Source: Sabethes cyaneus (lineage: Eukaryota; Arthropoda; Insecta; Diptera; Culicidae). From it: a stretch of 64,000 nt of DNA. Positions within the stretch are counted from its first letter, which is position 1. Each line of letters begins with the position of its first letter. This document shows, piece after piece, positions 47,840 through 58,930 of the stretch. The stretch is taken from contig NC_071353.1 of NCBI RefSeq assembly GCF_943734655.1, positions 150,922,179-150,986,178 on the forward strand. The letters are read 5' to 3'. The notes below the pieces were generated by a model. It worked only from the letters and a program-made list of their open reading frames with translations, was not told where the DNA came from and made no database searches. Position numbers and translations under genes: made by a program.

Positions 47840-48175
47840 ATTTGTTGGTTTATTTACATGTACATGTTACCTTACAACTTTTTATCAGGTCAAGAAGAAC
47901 ACAACAAAGAAAATAGATACAGAATGGTTAACTTAAACTTACAAATTAGGTAGAAACTATTCTTAATTAATTAGTAAAAATATTAAACAATTGAACTTAT
48001 CTTCTCGAAGGTTTGGAAAGGTCGATATAGTTGGCTTCAGTTTAGCGTCTATTGGGAGACCGTACCAGAATGTTGCTCCGTATATGAGCACGCTTTTCCA
48101 CTGCTAGTTGTTTGTATGTCTAGGAGTGATGAGTATGTCTAGGAGTGATACATTGCGTATGTTTTTTTCCATGTG
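47840..48175 (-). pseudogene. LINE ORF2 C-terminal fragment
   Basis: On the minus strand around 48105-47995 the frame reads a pattern ending I-Y-G-A-T-F-W-Y-G-L-P-I-D. This resembles the conserved tail of many non-LTR ORF2 proteins, where an aromatic-rich W-N-x-L-P motif precedes a basic helix. The frame is open for only about 40 codons. No RT domain is adjacent, so it is a 5'-truncated relic, and its family differs from the copy at 30168-31850. Confidence 0.5.
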
Positions 48176-48177
48176 TG

Positions 48178-48400
48178 GACTCATCACTGCGAACAGTATC
48201 GTTGATCTATAGTGATATCGCCCGGGTGTTTCCTGTATGACCTGCACTGCATTTCTTTTAGTTATAATCGCTATTGAGTGAGTGTGTGTATTGGGTTTTA
48301 CTCTTCATTCAAAGCTTGCACTACTTTACCCACTCGTTCCTCGCTGCCAATACTATAGCCGTCCCTGGCTCCTTGCATTCCTCTGACCAGTACACTTAAC
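48178..48400 (+). repeat. Dispersed repeat, copy 1
   Basis: Contains CAGTATCGTTGATCTATAGT followed by GATATCGCCCGGGTGTTTCC. It matches the reverse complement of 58730-58930 over about 200 nt. It is probably part of a retroelement 3' region, given the adjacent LINE tail. Confidence 0.55.
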
Positions 48401-48424
48401 TATAGGAGGGACTGTTGCACTGTA

Positions 48425-48605
48425 ATGAGCTTCCATCAGCTAATGTAGAATTGAGAAAGGAAGGAAGGGTAAATGGGGGGCCTGTGAATAAACCCATGCT
48501 GAAATCACTTGACATTGAATGGGCTGATTCTGCCAAGATTCGAATCCACGACCATTCGCTTGTCAAAGTAGACTCAGTAACCTTGCGGCCACGGAGTTTC
48601 CCGCG
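48425..48605 (-). mobile_element. Second type of tRNA-derived SINE
   Basis: On the minus strand, TGGCCGCAAGGTTACTGAGT (A-box-like) is followed at tRNA-like spacing by GGATTCGAATCTTGGC (B box). The remainder (about 48540-48425) is tRNA-unrelated. It is distinct from the family at 14617. Confidence 0.5.
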
Positions 48606-48609
48606 TACG

Positions 48610-49783
48610 TTGTTGCTGTCCAGGTTTTCTCTTTGTATGTACCATTTTTCCTTTTTTGAGTCCGTTTTGGTTTTCTATGTTCCGGTTTTGTTCTTTTTGC
48701 GTCCCGTTTTACTGCTCTTTGTATGTCCCATTTTTCCTCTTTCGGTGTCCTGTTTTTCCTCTTTTTATGTCTCATTATTTGTGCTTGTTTATAGCATCGT
48801 TTACCCTCTTCTTTTTAGAGCTATACTTCAGAGGTTTTCAGCCTGCGGCTGGTTTGCCTCTATTTACCCTCTTTACCTTCTTTTTGTGCCGTTTTACTTT
48901 TTGTTAGGGATGGAAAAATCCGTTTTTACTCACTTATACGCTTTTATCCTAGTTTTGTGTCCCATTTTATCTTTTTGTGTCTAGTATCTAGTCTAGTCTA
49001 GTCGTTCTTTGTGCACGTTTTTCGTTTTTATGTCCCATTTTTACATTTGTATGTGTCGTTTTTCTCTTTTTGCGTGTAGCTTTTCCTTTTTTTGCGTCCT
49101 GTTTTTCCTCTTTTTGAGTCCCATTTTTTCTTTTTGTGTCCCGTTTTTTTCCTCTTTGTGCCTTTTTTTGTGTCGCTTTTTGCCTCTTTTTTTTCGTTCA
49201 TAGCCTCGTTTACCCTCTTTTTGTGCCGTTTTACTCTTTTTGCGTCCCATTTTTCCTTTTTATGTCATACTTTTGCTCGTCTCCCGTTTTTCCTCTTTTT
49301 GTGTCCCATTTTTTTCTTTTTGTGTCCCTTTTTTCCTCGTTTTGTCTCGTTTTTTCCTCTTTTCAAGTATTGTTATTTTTGTCCCGTTTTACCTCTTTAC
49401 GCCCTTTTTTGTGACTCTTTGCATTGTATGTCTATTTTCTCCTCTTTTTTTGTTACCTCTTTCTTCTTCTTTCCCTGTCTCGTGTCTTTTTATTGTACTT
49501 TATCGACATAAAGTATTGTTTTCTTTCACGTTTGGTTTCTTTAATTATGTCCCGTTTTTTTTCTTTTCCATTTGTTCCGTTTCTAGTTTTTCCAATTTTG
49601 CAGTTCCATATCTCCTCGTTTTTCTGTCATTCAGGTGCTTCGTTGTGTTTGTTTTGTTATTGTTGTCTTCCGGTTTTGCCTTTTTTTCTTTTTTCTTTCC
49701 CAATACAACCCCTTTTCCACCTATTATTCCTTGTCTCTCCTTTCCTCTTTTTGTGTCCCGTTTTTCCTCTTTTCTAGTAAGCT
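48610..49783 (+). repeat. Family A block, forward
   Basis: TTTTTGTGTCCCGTTTTTCCTC units. Long F/S/L frames are compositional. Confidence 0.7.
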
Positions 49784-49975
49784 TCGAGCTACGATGCTGG
49801 TCTAGCAAGCCAGTCGTCGTATATTCGGATTTCGACTGTGCGGCGCCACAAGACTAAAATCAGAAGGATCTTTGCACTAGCCCCAGAATTGTCCTTGTTC
49901 TCTAACAGCCGGCTGCGAAGTCTGTCGATAAAGAACGGTCATAGTCTTTGAAAGACGTTTAAGCTCAAGGCTTTA
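49784..49975 (+). mobile_element. tRNA-derived SINE, same family as 14617-14829
   Basis: GAGCTACGATGCTGGTCTAG head, decayed B box ATTCGGATTTCG, GATCTTTGCACTAGCCCC, AGCCGGCTGCGAAGTCTGTC body and AAGACGTTTAAGCTCAAGGC tail. Flanked by family A DNA on both sides. Confidence 0.75.
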
Positions 49976-50251
49976 CTTTCCTATTTCTCTTTTTGTGCCT
50001 CGTTTTTCCTTTTTTCATGTCTCGTTTTTGCTCTTTTTGCTTCTCCTTATTTATTTTCTTATGTCCCGTCTTTCTTTTTTTATCATGCCTCATTTTTTTA
50101 TGTTACGTTTTTGCACTTTTTACGTCCCATTTTCCTCTTTGGGTCCCGTTTTTCTTTTCGTGCTTCGTTTTTTTCCTTTTTTGTGCTCCGTTTTTTCCTT
50201 TTTTGTGTGTCTCGTTTATGCTTTTTGCATCACGTTTTTCCCATGTCTCGT

Positions 50252-50358
50252 CCCAAGTAACAATTTGGGTTTTATTACACTCTTATGATGGCATTTAAGA
50301 CCAAAATTAGTCATGAAAATCGCAATAAGAGTACAATAAAACTCATTGTTGTTTGGGG
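50252..50358 (+). mobile_element. ~107-bp MITE-like hairpin element, copy 1
   Basis: Imperfect inverted ends: AACAATTTGGGTTTTATTAC near the left and GTACAATAAAACTCATTGTT near the right. The two halves form a long hairpin. A second copy in the opposite orientation lies at 52379-52487. Non-coding. Confidence 0.7.
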
Positions 50359-52378
50359 TGTGTCCACTTTTTGCATCCCATTTTTCTCTTACCATGTTCC
50401 GTTTTTTTTTTTATTTTGGACCCCGGCTTTTGTTTATAGCCTTGTTGTTTCTCTTTTTGAGCCCCGCTTTTCCTGTTTTTGTTTTCCGTTTTTCATCATT
50501 TTATTTCATTAAGTCTATCGTAGTGACCTTTTAACCCAATGCTCTTCTAGCATACAAAAAAAAAGTCCCATTTTCCCTCGTTTCGGACCAGTATTTTCTG
50601 TTTTTAGCCTCGGTTTTCCTCTTTTCGCGCCCTGTAGTCTCTTTGTGTGCGGTTCTTTTTCTTCTCCTTTCCATTGTTATTGTATTTTTACATTCTTCAT
50701 GTTCTTGCGTCCTGTTTTTCTCAGGTTAGATCTCGTTTTTTCTTTTTTAAGGCCCCTTTTTTCCTCGTTTTCCGTACTGTTTTTCGCTTTTTTTTCTCCG
50801 TTTTTTCATTTTTATGCCACGTTTTTGCTCATTTTATATCCCATTTTTCGTTTTTTTGCGTCCCGTTGTTTTTCTTCTTATGTTTTTGTCTTTTTGTCCC
50901 TTATTTTTTTGTTTTTTTTGTTTTTCTCTTTTCCTTCCTCTTCCTCTTTTTCTTTTCCGTGGTTATGCGTTTTCTCAACCGGGTTGTCTCCTGTTTTGCC
51001 TATTTTAATTCAGCTTTTTTTCTATTTGTGTCATTCCTCGTTTTGTGCCACTTTTTTCTTTTTCTTATATTTTTACTTTTTCAGTCCTCTTGCTTTTCTC
51101 TTCTGTCTCGTTTTCAATCATTCTTTTCCGTTTTCATTTTTCTGTGTTTTTTGTTTGTCTTGTTCTATGCCCTCTCCAGTTTTCCCTTTGTATTTTCTTT
51201 GCCACTTCGTTTTTTTCTCTTCTGTTTTTCGGTTTTTCCGGTTTTTCCTTTGTTTTGTCCCATTTTATTTTCTTCCTTGGTTTGCTGAAAGATTCTCCAC
51301 TTCTTCTGTTGTTGCTCCTTTTGCTTTTTGTTTCTCTATCCTTTTCCTTTTTTATCTTTTCTTCTCTCCTGTCTTGTTTTTCTTGTGGTTTTTGTCTTTT
51401 TTCGTTAAGTTTATTTTTTTCTGTTTTTTTCGGTTTCTCGTTTTCTCTTTCTTAACCTTTCTATTTTCCAATTTTTGATTCTTTCTCCGATACTGTTAGC
51501 TTTTTTTCATATTTTACCCGTTTATGTTATCGTTTTTCTTTCATTTCTCTCGTTTCGTGGTCTTATCTCTTTTTATTGAGTGTTTTTCTCCTAGCTTTTC
51601 CACTTCTCAGTTCCATTTTCTTTCAATAACGTGAAATAACGTTCGTTTTTAATTCCGTGCTGTTTCATTTTTCTCTCGTTTGTAAACTTCGTTTCTTGTT
51701 TTTTTCCTTTTCTGTTGCGTTTCTCCACTTTTTATTGTTGGTTTTTCTCGTTTGTTAATCATTCAGATGTTCCATTTCCTCATTTTATGGCCTGTTGTTA
51801 AATGTCGTCTCTGGGTGTCTTTTCTTTTTTGTTTCTCGCTCCCCTTTCTCTTCGAAATTCCTTTGACCTCTTCTTATGTTCCATCTTTTTCCTTCTGTCT
51901 TTTGTTTGTCTTTTTCAGTGCCGTTTTTCGACCCTTTTCGTTCATTTTCATGTTCACTTTTTGCTGTTTGCTTTGTTTTCCCCGTCACTTTTTTCCTTTC
52001 TTTTTTGTCACTGCTTTTCTCCCGTTTTCCACTGTTCAGTTATTCTTTCTCGTTTCTATTTCTACTTTAATGTTATTTAATGCCCCGGTTGATTTAATTC
52101 GGTTTTTCTTTTCCGTTCTTCCTTTTTTTCATCCCCGGTGTGATTCGATTTTTTTCTATGCCCCGTTTTTTCTCCTCTTCTGTGTCGTTTCTCTCGCTCA
52201 TTTTACGTTTCTAGTTTTCTGTTCTATTAATTAGTATTGTTCTTTTTCTATCCCTTTTTTCATCTTTTCTCTACTCTTTCTTCGTGTTCCGTTTTCCTCT
52301 TTCCGTCAAGTATTGCTCATTTCTTATTTTGTTTTTTTTTCTTCTTTTTTTCTGTTACGGGTTTCGTCTTTTGTATAT

Positions 52379-52487
52379 CCCAAGTATACAATGTGAGTTT
52401 TATTGTACTCTTATGGCGGTCTTCATGACCAATTTTGGTCTTAAATGCCAGCATAAGGCTGTAATAAAACCCAAATTGTTATTTGGG
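52379..52487 (-). mobile_element. ~109-bp MITE-like hairpin element, copy 2 (inverted)
   Basis: The reverse complement matches copy 1 throughout, including CATTTAAGACCAAAATT-GT in the centre and both ends. Both copies sit in family A DNA and are flanked by CCCAAGTA/AAATTTGGG-like sequence. Confidence 0.7.
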
Positions 52488-52949
52488 ATCCTATTTTTTT
52501 ATTTTTTTTTTCTACCGTTTTTTCATTCCCGGTTTTTGTAAATTTTTGTCCCATTTTGTCTTCTTTCCGATTCCTCTGTTATAATTTCCGAATTTGGGAT
52601 ACTTCCACTGTCTCGTTTTCTCTGTTTTGCGCTACCAAATTTTTTATTTTCGTCATCCATTTTTCTTTCTCGCTTTTCGTTTTTTCTTTCTAGTTTTTTT
52701 CTGCCCTGTTTTTCCTCTTTGCAGTTCGCGGTTTCCTCATTTTCCTGTTCCCGTTTTTCCTCTTTTTCTTTCTGGTTTTCTCTCACTTTTCTTCTTTTCC
52801 CTTCCTTTTTCGCTCTTGTGTGGTCCCGTCTTCCCTTGCTTTTGTCTCGGTTTCTTCGTTTTCTTCCTACTATTTTCTTTTTTCAGATCCATTTAACCAG
52901 TTTTTGTCACGTTTTCCCTCCTGCTCTGGCCCGGTTTTCTCCTTTATGT

Positions 52950-53141
52950 CTCAACGGCCATTTGTGCGAGAACTTACAAACGATTCAATTGAAATGTTTT
53001 AAAAAGTCTGCTTTTGAGAACAAATGCAACTGAAGTCTATTCTATTTCCGATTGAACTACCGCAGCAGATGTTTTGTCGAAACGCTAGAATGTAAATTTA
53101 TAAAATGTGATTTATTGAGCTCCATTTCATAGTTTTTCTCT
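52950..53141. other. Short unique spacer
   Basis: AT-rich, nothing recognised. Confidence 0.4.
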
Positions 53142-53587
53142 CATTTTCAATTAAATATTGGGTTTACATATACATCATTAAAAGGGAGGGAAGGGAGCAT
53201 CAGGGTATCGAATGAATCAAAGACTGGATGAGGGATGTGGTAACCAGCCCAAGTCATATAAGGTCGGAGAGGATTTTGACGCGCCCTTCTAGCACACAAA
53301 TCATCACGCAAGATAAGTTTGCACGGCGAATATATGTATCTAGAAACCGGAGGTCTATGTTGGAAGGAGTGTCTTATATTCCCGTGGAATCATAAAAGCG
53401 ACATTGCTTATAGATCCACACAACCCCTTTTGGTCCTTCTCGAACAGCATTGACATGAAAGTGACTGGGTAGATAAATTCGATACTGCAGTAATTCTACT
53501 TGCATACAATGGGAAACCCTTGAGGTGATGGTGGCTATCCCCATACATACATACATACATACAATACATTTTCAATTAAATATTGGG
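53142..53587 (+). mobile_element. Truncated retroelement with perfect 21-bp target-site duplication
   Basis: The 21-nt string starting CATTTTCAATTAAATATTGG is present identically at 53142-53162 and 53567-53587. The 404-nt insert between ends in a (CATA)n tail (about 53541-53560), as expected for target-primed insertion of a non-LTR element in + orientation. The insert has partial open reading on the minus strand but no recognised domain. It is probably a LINE 3' end or a SINE without a visible tRNA head. Confidence 0.75.
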
Positions 53588-53689
53588 AAATATTGGGCTT
53601 CCAGCGAGGTAAGATCTTTTTAAGTATTTAAAAATTTAAAGTAAGATCGATTGATATAAGTTTTTTCATTGCCTTGTAATGAGGCTATA

Positions 53690-54000
53690 TTTTGATGACG
53701 TGATTTCGTTCACGGCTAATTATAACGTAGCTTTTGACCGAATCGATGTTCAACTGCTGTTCAACGCTGATCAAAGTCGATCTTTTTGTTGACTGCAGCA
53801 GTCTTAATTGTGGTTAGTCGTAATCTTGGTGTTAAGTCAGATACTATACCAGCTTAAAAAACATTTCTAAAGTGCCACAGGGAAGCATTCTGTGACTTCT
53901 ATTGACCGAGCTTGTATTTTACAAATGTGTATTTACACAGATGATCTCATTTTAGTTGTGAAATCGTAATAAAATTCAGCAGAAGTTTTGCATAAAAATG
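53690..54000 (+). pseudogene. Decayed reverse-transcriptase relic
   Basis: Three RT motifs occur in order on +, in shifted frames with stops between: A-F-D-R-I-D near 53730-53750, K-V-P-Q-G-S-I-L near 53868-53892, and Y-T-D-D-L near 53935-53950, the position of the catalytic YADD box. The spacing is shorter than in an intact RT, showing deletions. Strongly degraded LINE. Confidence 0.65.
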
Positions 54001-55015
54001 TTAAATCGTTGCAAAAGTAATTGATAATGCCAAACTCTAGCTTCTAGTCGCCAAAATAACTTGAACCCGAACAAACAATACATCAATCTAAGCAATTTAA
54101 TACTCTTTCGTTGTAGTCTAATGAGCCAAATAAATTCACTGGTTGAAAAACAAACTTCGCACCGGGGAAAAGGATTTGACCCGGTCCGCACCGCGATGCG
54201 GTGTGACCTGAATTGTTACCAACGACGAGCTTTTTGGTGTTGTTTTACTTAATGAACTCCAGTTAAAATCTCATTTCGAAAACACACAACAACCCTTGGA
54301 TGATGGGATCAGCAACGGCGGCCGTGGTGGTGATGGTGACGACTGAAAGCCACGCAACCAACCGGACCTTCCGTCCTTGTAGACATTACAGCACGAAGTG
54401 AATAAGTAATTTATCGGCCACAGCATAAAGAAGGGAGTGGATGAAGACGACTTTGTTCCGAGATTCCCACATACCTCCGGTAGGTGGAACGTAGTTCCAC
54501 GTAGGGTCGGGTCGGATTAGGGGAAAGGTTCGCATAGCAAATGTCAAATCCTACCGGCTCCTTCTCGATTCCACACACTGCGTCGTCCTAGCGGTGGTGG
54601 TCGTCGTCGTCGGTCGTCTAAAGCGAGCGACCACAATGTAGTGGGCCGGGTTGATAGATTACATAATACAGCCACTTACTTCAGCCAGCCGGGCTTGGCA
54701 GATACACAAAAGGCAGCACATAACGCGGAGCATTCCAGCCGAGCAGCCGGATGGTTGGTGGTCGCACAAAATATTCCTCGCATAGTTTTGCCTCTTAGTC
54801 TCGGCACACATACGGCACTGCATCGCCCACACACGCACTTGATGCAGATGGAGACTGCAGCCAGCGCCGTAAGAGCGTACGGTTTTGTTGCATATCTTAC
54901 TTAGGGGATTATAAGATGTGTAAATTCAATCTCATAAAAATGAAAAAGAAAGCTTGAATTATCTGCAAATGAATGCATTCTACTGATATCATTATTAAAC
55001 AATAACAGTAACTTG
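54000..55015. other. Unique sequence, no gene seen
   Basis: Moderately GC-rich around 54300-54880, with short GTGGTG/GTCGTC runs. The 54641-54904 frame has no recognised domain and starts without a clear context. Possible regulatory DNA. Confidence 0.4.
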
Positions 55016-55019
55016 ATGA

Positions 55020-55400
55020 CGTAACAAAATTGGACCCAGGATCGATCCTCGGGGAACACTGTATTTAATCTCAGAAATGATTTGATTATATCGCTTCTAA
55101 TTGGGTCGAAATTTCTTCAAGGAGTGGGAAACGACTAAGGAATAATATTAAACTCATTGTTGTAGAAAAAGAATACTAATGAACCTATCTTGCTTCCTTG
55201 AGGAACACTTCGGTAGAGGTTATTCATAGGTTATCTTCATACGGATGACTAATTGTCATGTTAAGTTCAAATACCATCCGAAAACTCAAACAAAATGGAC
55301 TCTTCATTGTGAGATACTTCCTTAAAACATTACAGTTTATCCTTGCCTCAACTGTTATCTGGTCAAAATTACTTTCCGCTTAACCGCGCTTAATTTCCTG
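55020..55400 (-). pseudogene. Two small reverse-transcriptase relics
   Basis: On the minus strand, about 55075-55033 reads S-V-P-R-G-S-I-L-G-P and about 55220-55182 reads S-V-P-Q-G-S-K-I-G. Both are the conserved pre-YADD segment, occurring twice within 200 nt. Two independently inserted or duplicated relics are therefore present. Sequence up to 55400 may be more of the same element. Confidence 0.5.
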
Positions 55401-55419
55401 GAAAATTTACGGTCCCAAT

Positions 55420-56860
55420 CTAGTCGCTTAATGAACTGCTCCGAAACTTTTTACCGGTAAAATTCTGAACACTGATTAATTGTTAAACATTCTTTGCTAG
55501 ATTCTCCGAGACTCTGTTCCGCATGCTGTAAGAAAATTCAGTAATCCAAGCTGTCTCAACTTTACTTCTGTTTCGCACATAAAGTGTTTCGGTTTTCCGT
55601 TTACTCAGCAGACCGTCGCTGTCGACTGTCGTCGGTCGACCAGAGCAAACGGAACTAGCTGAAGTAAGCGATACTATTTTAACACCTCATCTTGCGTTGA
55701 ATTTTCTTATCCGATGACGATAGCTAACGGGGATATAGCGTTTCCGCGGACTGATTCCAGCTTCATTAATCATACGAACGAGCGGACCACCGGGTAAAAA
55801 AGTTGCAATCGGATTTTACTTCTCAGAATATTTTATTCCGATAACGACACCGTTACCGAGTCAGTTACATGCCTTGGTAACAGACTCGCTTAAATTTGTC
55901 TCTTGTTGAGACCAAAAAAAACAAGAAGGTTGAAAGTCAGTCCACAAAAAACCAATAAATTCTCGGTATCTTCGTTGAACGATCTACGACATTTTTACTG
56001 CTAGTTTTCTGCTTTCTTCTGCACACAAAACGTGTGAAATAGTCGAGAGAAGTAAAAAAAACCGGGAAGCTGTGCACCATCTTATCTATCATCACCACCC
56101 ACTTCTGTTTCGTTTTTTTGTCGCCGCCCGGTATCTCGGTGGATTCACTGCTGGCGCTGGCGTTGACGGGAGTCGACACGGGTCACGGGTGGGTGCTCAG
56201 GATGACAGAGAAATGTAACAATTTGCATCCCACCCGCACCGCGGTGTTGTTGCCACATGCTTGTCACAGCCGATGCCGTCGCCGTTTGCCGCCACCGCTT
56301 GTGCGAGAAGACGAACAGCAGCGCATTGTTCTGGCTGGCTGGGTGAGGCGGCAATTCATTTAGGTTCGCAGATTATCGCTTTTGGTCGCCAATCAGGGTT
56401 GACCTTTCGGGAATATGACCATTTCAGTCTCCTTATTTGAGTTCGTTAGTGATTGTTTGTTTTTCCTTAGTCTAATTGAAGGTGATAGAAAAATTTAGAA
56501 ATAGAAAAAGCGAATGGATCATATGTTTTGATCGAAGTGCTTGTGATCGTACTTGAATCTGATGTCTCGGGTGAAAAACATCACTGAAAAAGTGACGGTT
56601 TTGTTGATCCTATAATACATTATTTGAGCGAGCAGTTCATCCGTATAGATTAAAATTATTAATAATTAATAACTTCACCAAAGTGCTTTTCTTTACTAAT
56701 CAATATCATTAAAATCGGTTCAGTGGTTCAAAAGTTATGAATTTTTCGAAATGTCCAATCAAAGTCCAAACCCAATCTAAAACCAATGCAGTACAGACAG
56801 GTTTAGCTCAAAATTATTCGTAAATATTATTGTTTTTTACTATTTCTACTTTTACTATAA
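55420..56860. other. Unique sequence, no gene seen
   Basis: AT-rich, with a GC-richer segment at 56100-56350 where frames are open on both strands (56118-56363 + and 56145-56354 -). Neither shows a recognised domain or splice-consistent boundaries. Nothing else recognised. Confidence 0.4.
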
Positions 56861-56863
56861 GAA

Positions 56864-57608
56864 TACAGTAATATTCCGATTTTGTCAGCCCCATGTTGAA
56901 TTTTGGGCTGACAAAATGGGGAAACTAACAAAATCGAGAAAATTTTTTTTCGAGATTTTGTTCAAAATTCAAGACTTAAGACCTTGCAATATCGAAGACT
57001 TCTACCAAAAATTCAACCAACTCTCAATTGGTCAACCGAAAGCCTAATGAACCAGGCACAGCACACTGGTCCAGAACCTTTTGTGGTGCGCATTAGCTTT
57101 GAGTGGGAAAACTTGGCTTTAGGTTTATGGAACCTTTGGAAGAGTTTCTTAAAAATAAAAGTTTTACAGCATATTATTGCACGAAATTTTGCTGAAGACA
57201 GTAACCTTCTATCTCTTCAGCAAAGATAGAAAAATCCTATTAAAAATCGGTTAAATCAGTTTCTCTATTTCACCTGTTTTTGTAGTTGTTGTATGACTTT
57301 CGCCGGTTTTACAAAGTTGTACAAATAGTAAAAATACACAATATTGCTGAATATAGTATACCTCTATCTTTGCTTGTTTAGGAACTATTGAACTTTTACT
57401 AAAAAAATACCCTAATTTTGACCCCGAATCGCTCGCAAGAAGGCATCATTTTATTCAAAAGCTCTCCCCATTGAATCAGAATAGTTTCAAGCAGGCTGAA
57501 AAGTTTTATAAACCATGTTTAATAGCACAAAAGTCAAACAAAATTTATAGGCTGACAAAATCGGGAGTAGACAAAAGCGGGAGCTGACAAAATCGGAACA
57601 TTACTGTA
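56864..57608. mobile_element. Non-autonomous Tc1/mariner-like TIR element
   Basis: 26-nt termini 56864-56889 and 57583-57608 are reverse complements with one mismatch. They start TACAGTAATRTTCCGATTTT and end GTCAGC, which includes the TA expected of this superfamily's target duplication. The 745-nt element encodes no transposase. Further copies of the GCTGACAAAATCGGGAG motif stand just inside the right end. Its interior (57090-57430) matches 43790-44225. Confidence 0.8.
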
Positions 57609-57609
57609 T

Positions 57610-58560
57610 TGGTAATCCAACGGAAAAAATTAAAAATTGTTCTTTTATTCTCCTAGGTATGACCGGAAACATTATGTTATTTGATATTTTTACCATTTCT
57701 AAAAAACATTTTCTTCTTTTTGAAGTAATTTCGTCGCTCTGTGTGCATCTCTTTTTTTTCAACTACTTTTGGTCACCTTTACTGGCCTTTTGGTGCTGGT
57801 GTTAACTGTGCCTTGTCGTCACAAATTTTGATGTCGCCTTTTCGTTGTATTGTAACTGTTTGCCATCTTTTCTTCGTCTAGGCGCAGTCATTTTTTCGTC
57901 CTTGGCACCTGCATCGATGTTTCACTGTCCTCGTGTTGCTTTTTCACGTTTTTTCGTCGCCTTTCCATTGTTTTTTTCGCATTTTTTCACCTTTTCATCG
58001 TCTCTTCGTTGTGCTTTCGTTGAGTTTCGCCATTTTTTCAACGTCGTTTCCGTCATCCTTTTTATTTTTTCATCATTTTTTCTGTCTTTTTTTTATTTTT
58101 CTCAACTTTCAACTTTTTCTTTCTATTTTTGGTCTATTTTGTAATCTTCGTTTTGGTCTACATTGTCATTTTGTTGCATTTTCATCACCGTTTTGTCATG
58201 TTTTATCGGCTTTTTCGGTTTTCGTCGCTCTTACTGCATTTTCGTTGTATTTAAATCCTTTTTTGTCTTCAATTTCTGACTTTCTTGCTGCTTTTCCCAC
58301 GTTTTCTTAACGTCTCTTATTATCTTTTTGACACTTTTTTTGCGTTTTATTGTCAACTTTTCATTGTCCTCTCAACGTATTTTTTTTGTCGTCTTTTCAT
58401 TCCTTCCTTTTTTATCTATCGTTTGGTCGTCTCGGTATCGCCGTCTTTTTTGTTGTTGCTTTATATTGTTTTGAATCGGGCTTAAAGTCTTCCTTCGTCT
58501 CTTTTTTTGACTCTATCCTTGATTCTTTTTTAAATCTCTCTGACCATTCGAGAACGAATC
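57610..58560 (+). repeat. Family B block, forward
   Basis: After about 100 nt of AT-rich spacer, 57720-58500 is T-rich with GTCGCC/CGTCGTCTTTT-type strings. Low-complexity frames only. Confidence 0.6.
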
Positions 58561-58930
58561 TTAGTAGAATCAGGCCGTTCGATGTCAAAGTGACATTATC
58601 ATGGGGTTATTTTCAGGCCCCTCATTACCCTTCCTTCATGCTGAATTTGATATCCCAAAAAGGCTTATTGACAGTGTGCAAAAATGACCCTTATTGTAGT
58701 AAAATGCACTAGTTAGCTGCGCCCAGAATAACTATAATTGGGGACAACGCTGTCATGTGGAACGAGGTGGGTAAAGTAGAGAAAGCATTGAAGGAAGGGT
58801 AACCAATTATATACAAGCCCGCACTCAATAGCAATTATAGCAAAAATAAATGCAGTGCGGAATATACAGCAAACACGCGGGCGATATCACAATAGATCAA
58901 CGATACTGGTCGCAGTGACGAGTTCATAAA
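58560..58930 (-). repeat. Dispersed repeat, copy 2 (inverted relative to 48178-48400)
   Basis: 58730-58930 is the reverse complement of 48178-48400, with the shared GCGATATCAC-ATAGATCAACGATACTG core. 58560-58730 is unassigned. Confidence 0.5.

Larger units (their letters stand above)
49976..52950 (+). repeat. Family A blocks around two small TIR elements
   Basis: Pyrimidine-rich family A from 49976 to about 52950, cut by the paired MITE copies at 50252-50358 and 52379-52487. Unit regularity declines after about 50900. Confidence 0.7.

Noticed and set aside
54641..56363. GC-richer frames at 54641-54904 and 56118-56363 as missing rdgA exons
   Set aside because: They lack the expected second-C1 cysteine/histidine pattern and kinase motifs, and the antisense frames are equally open.
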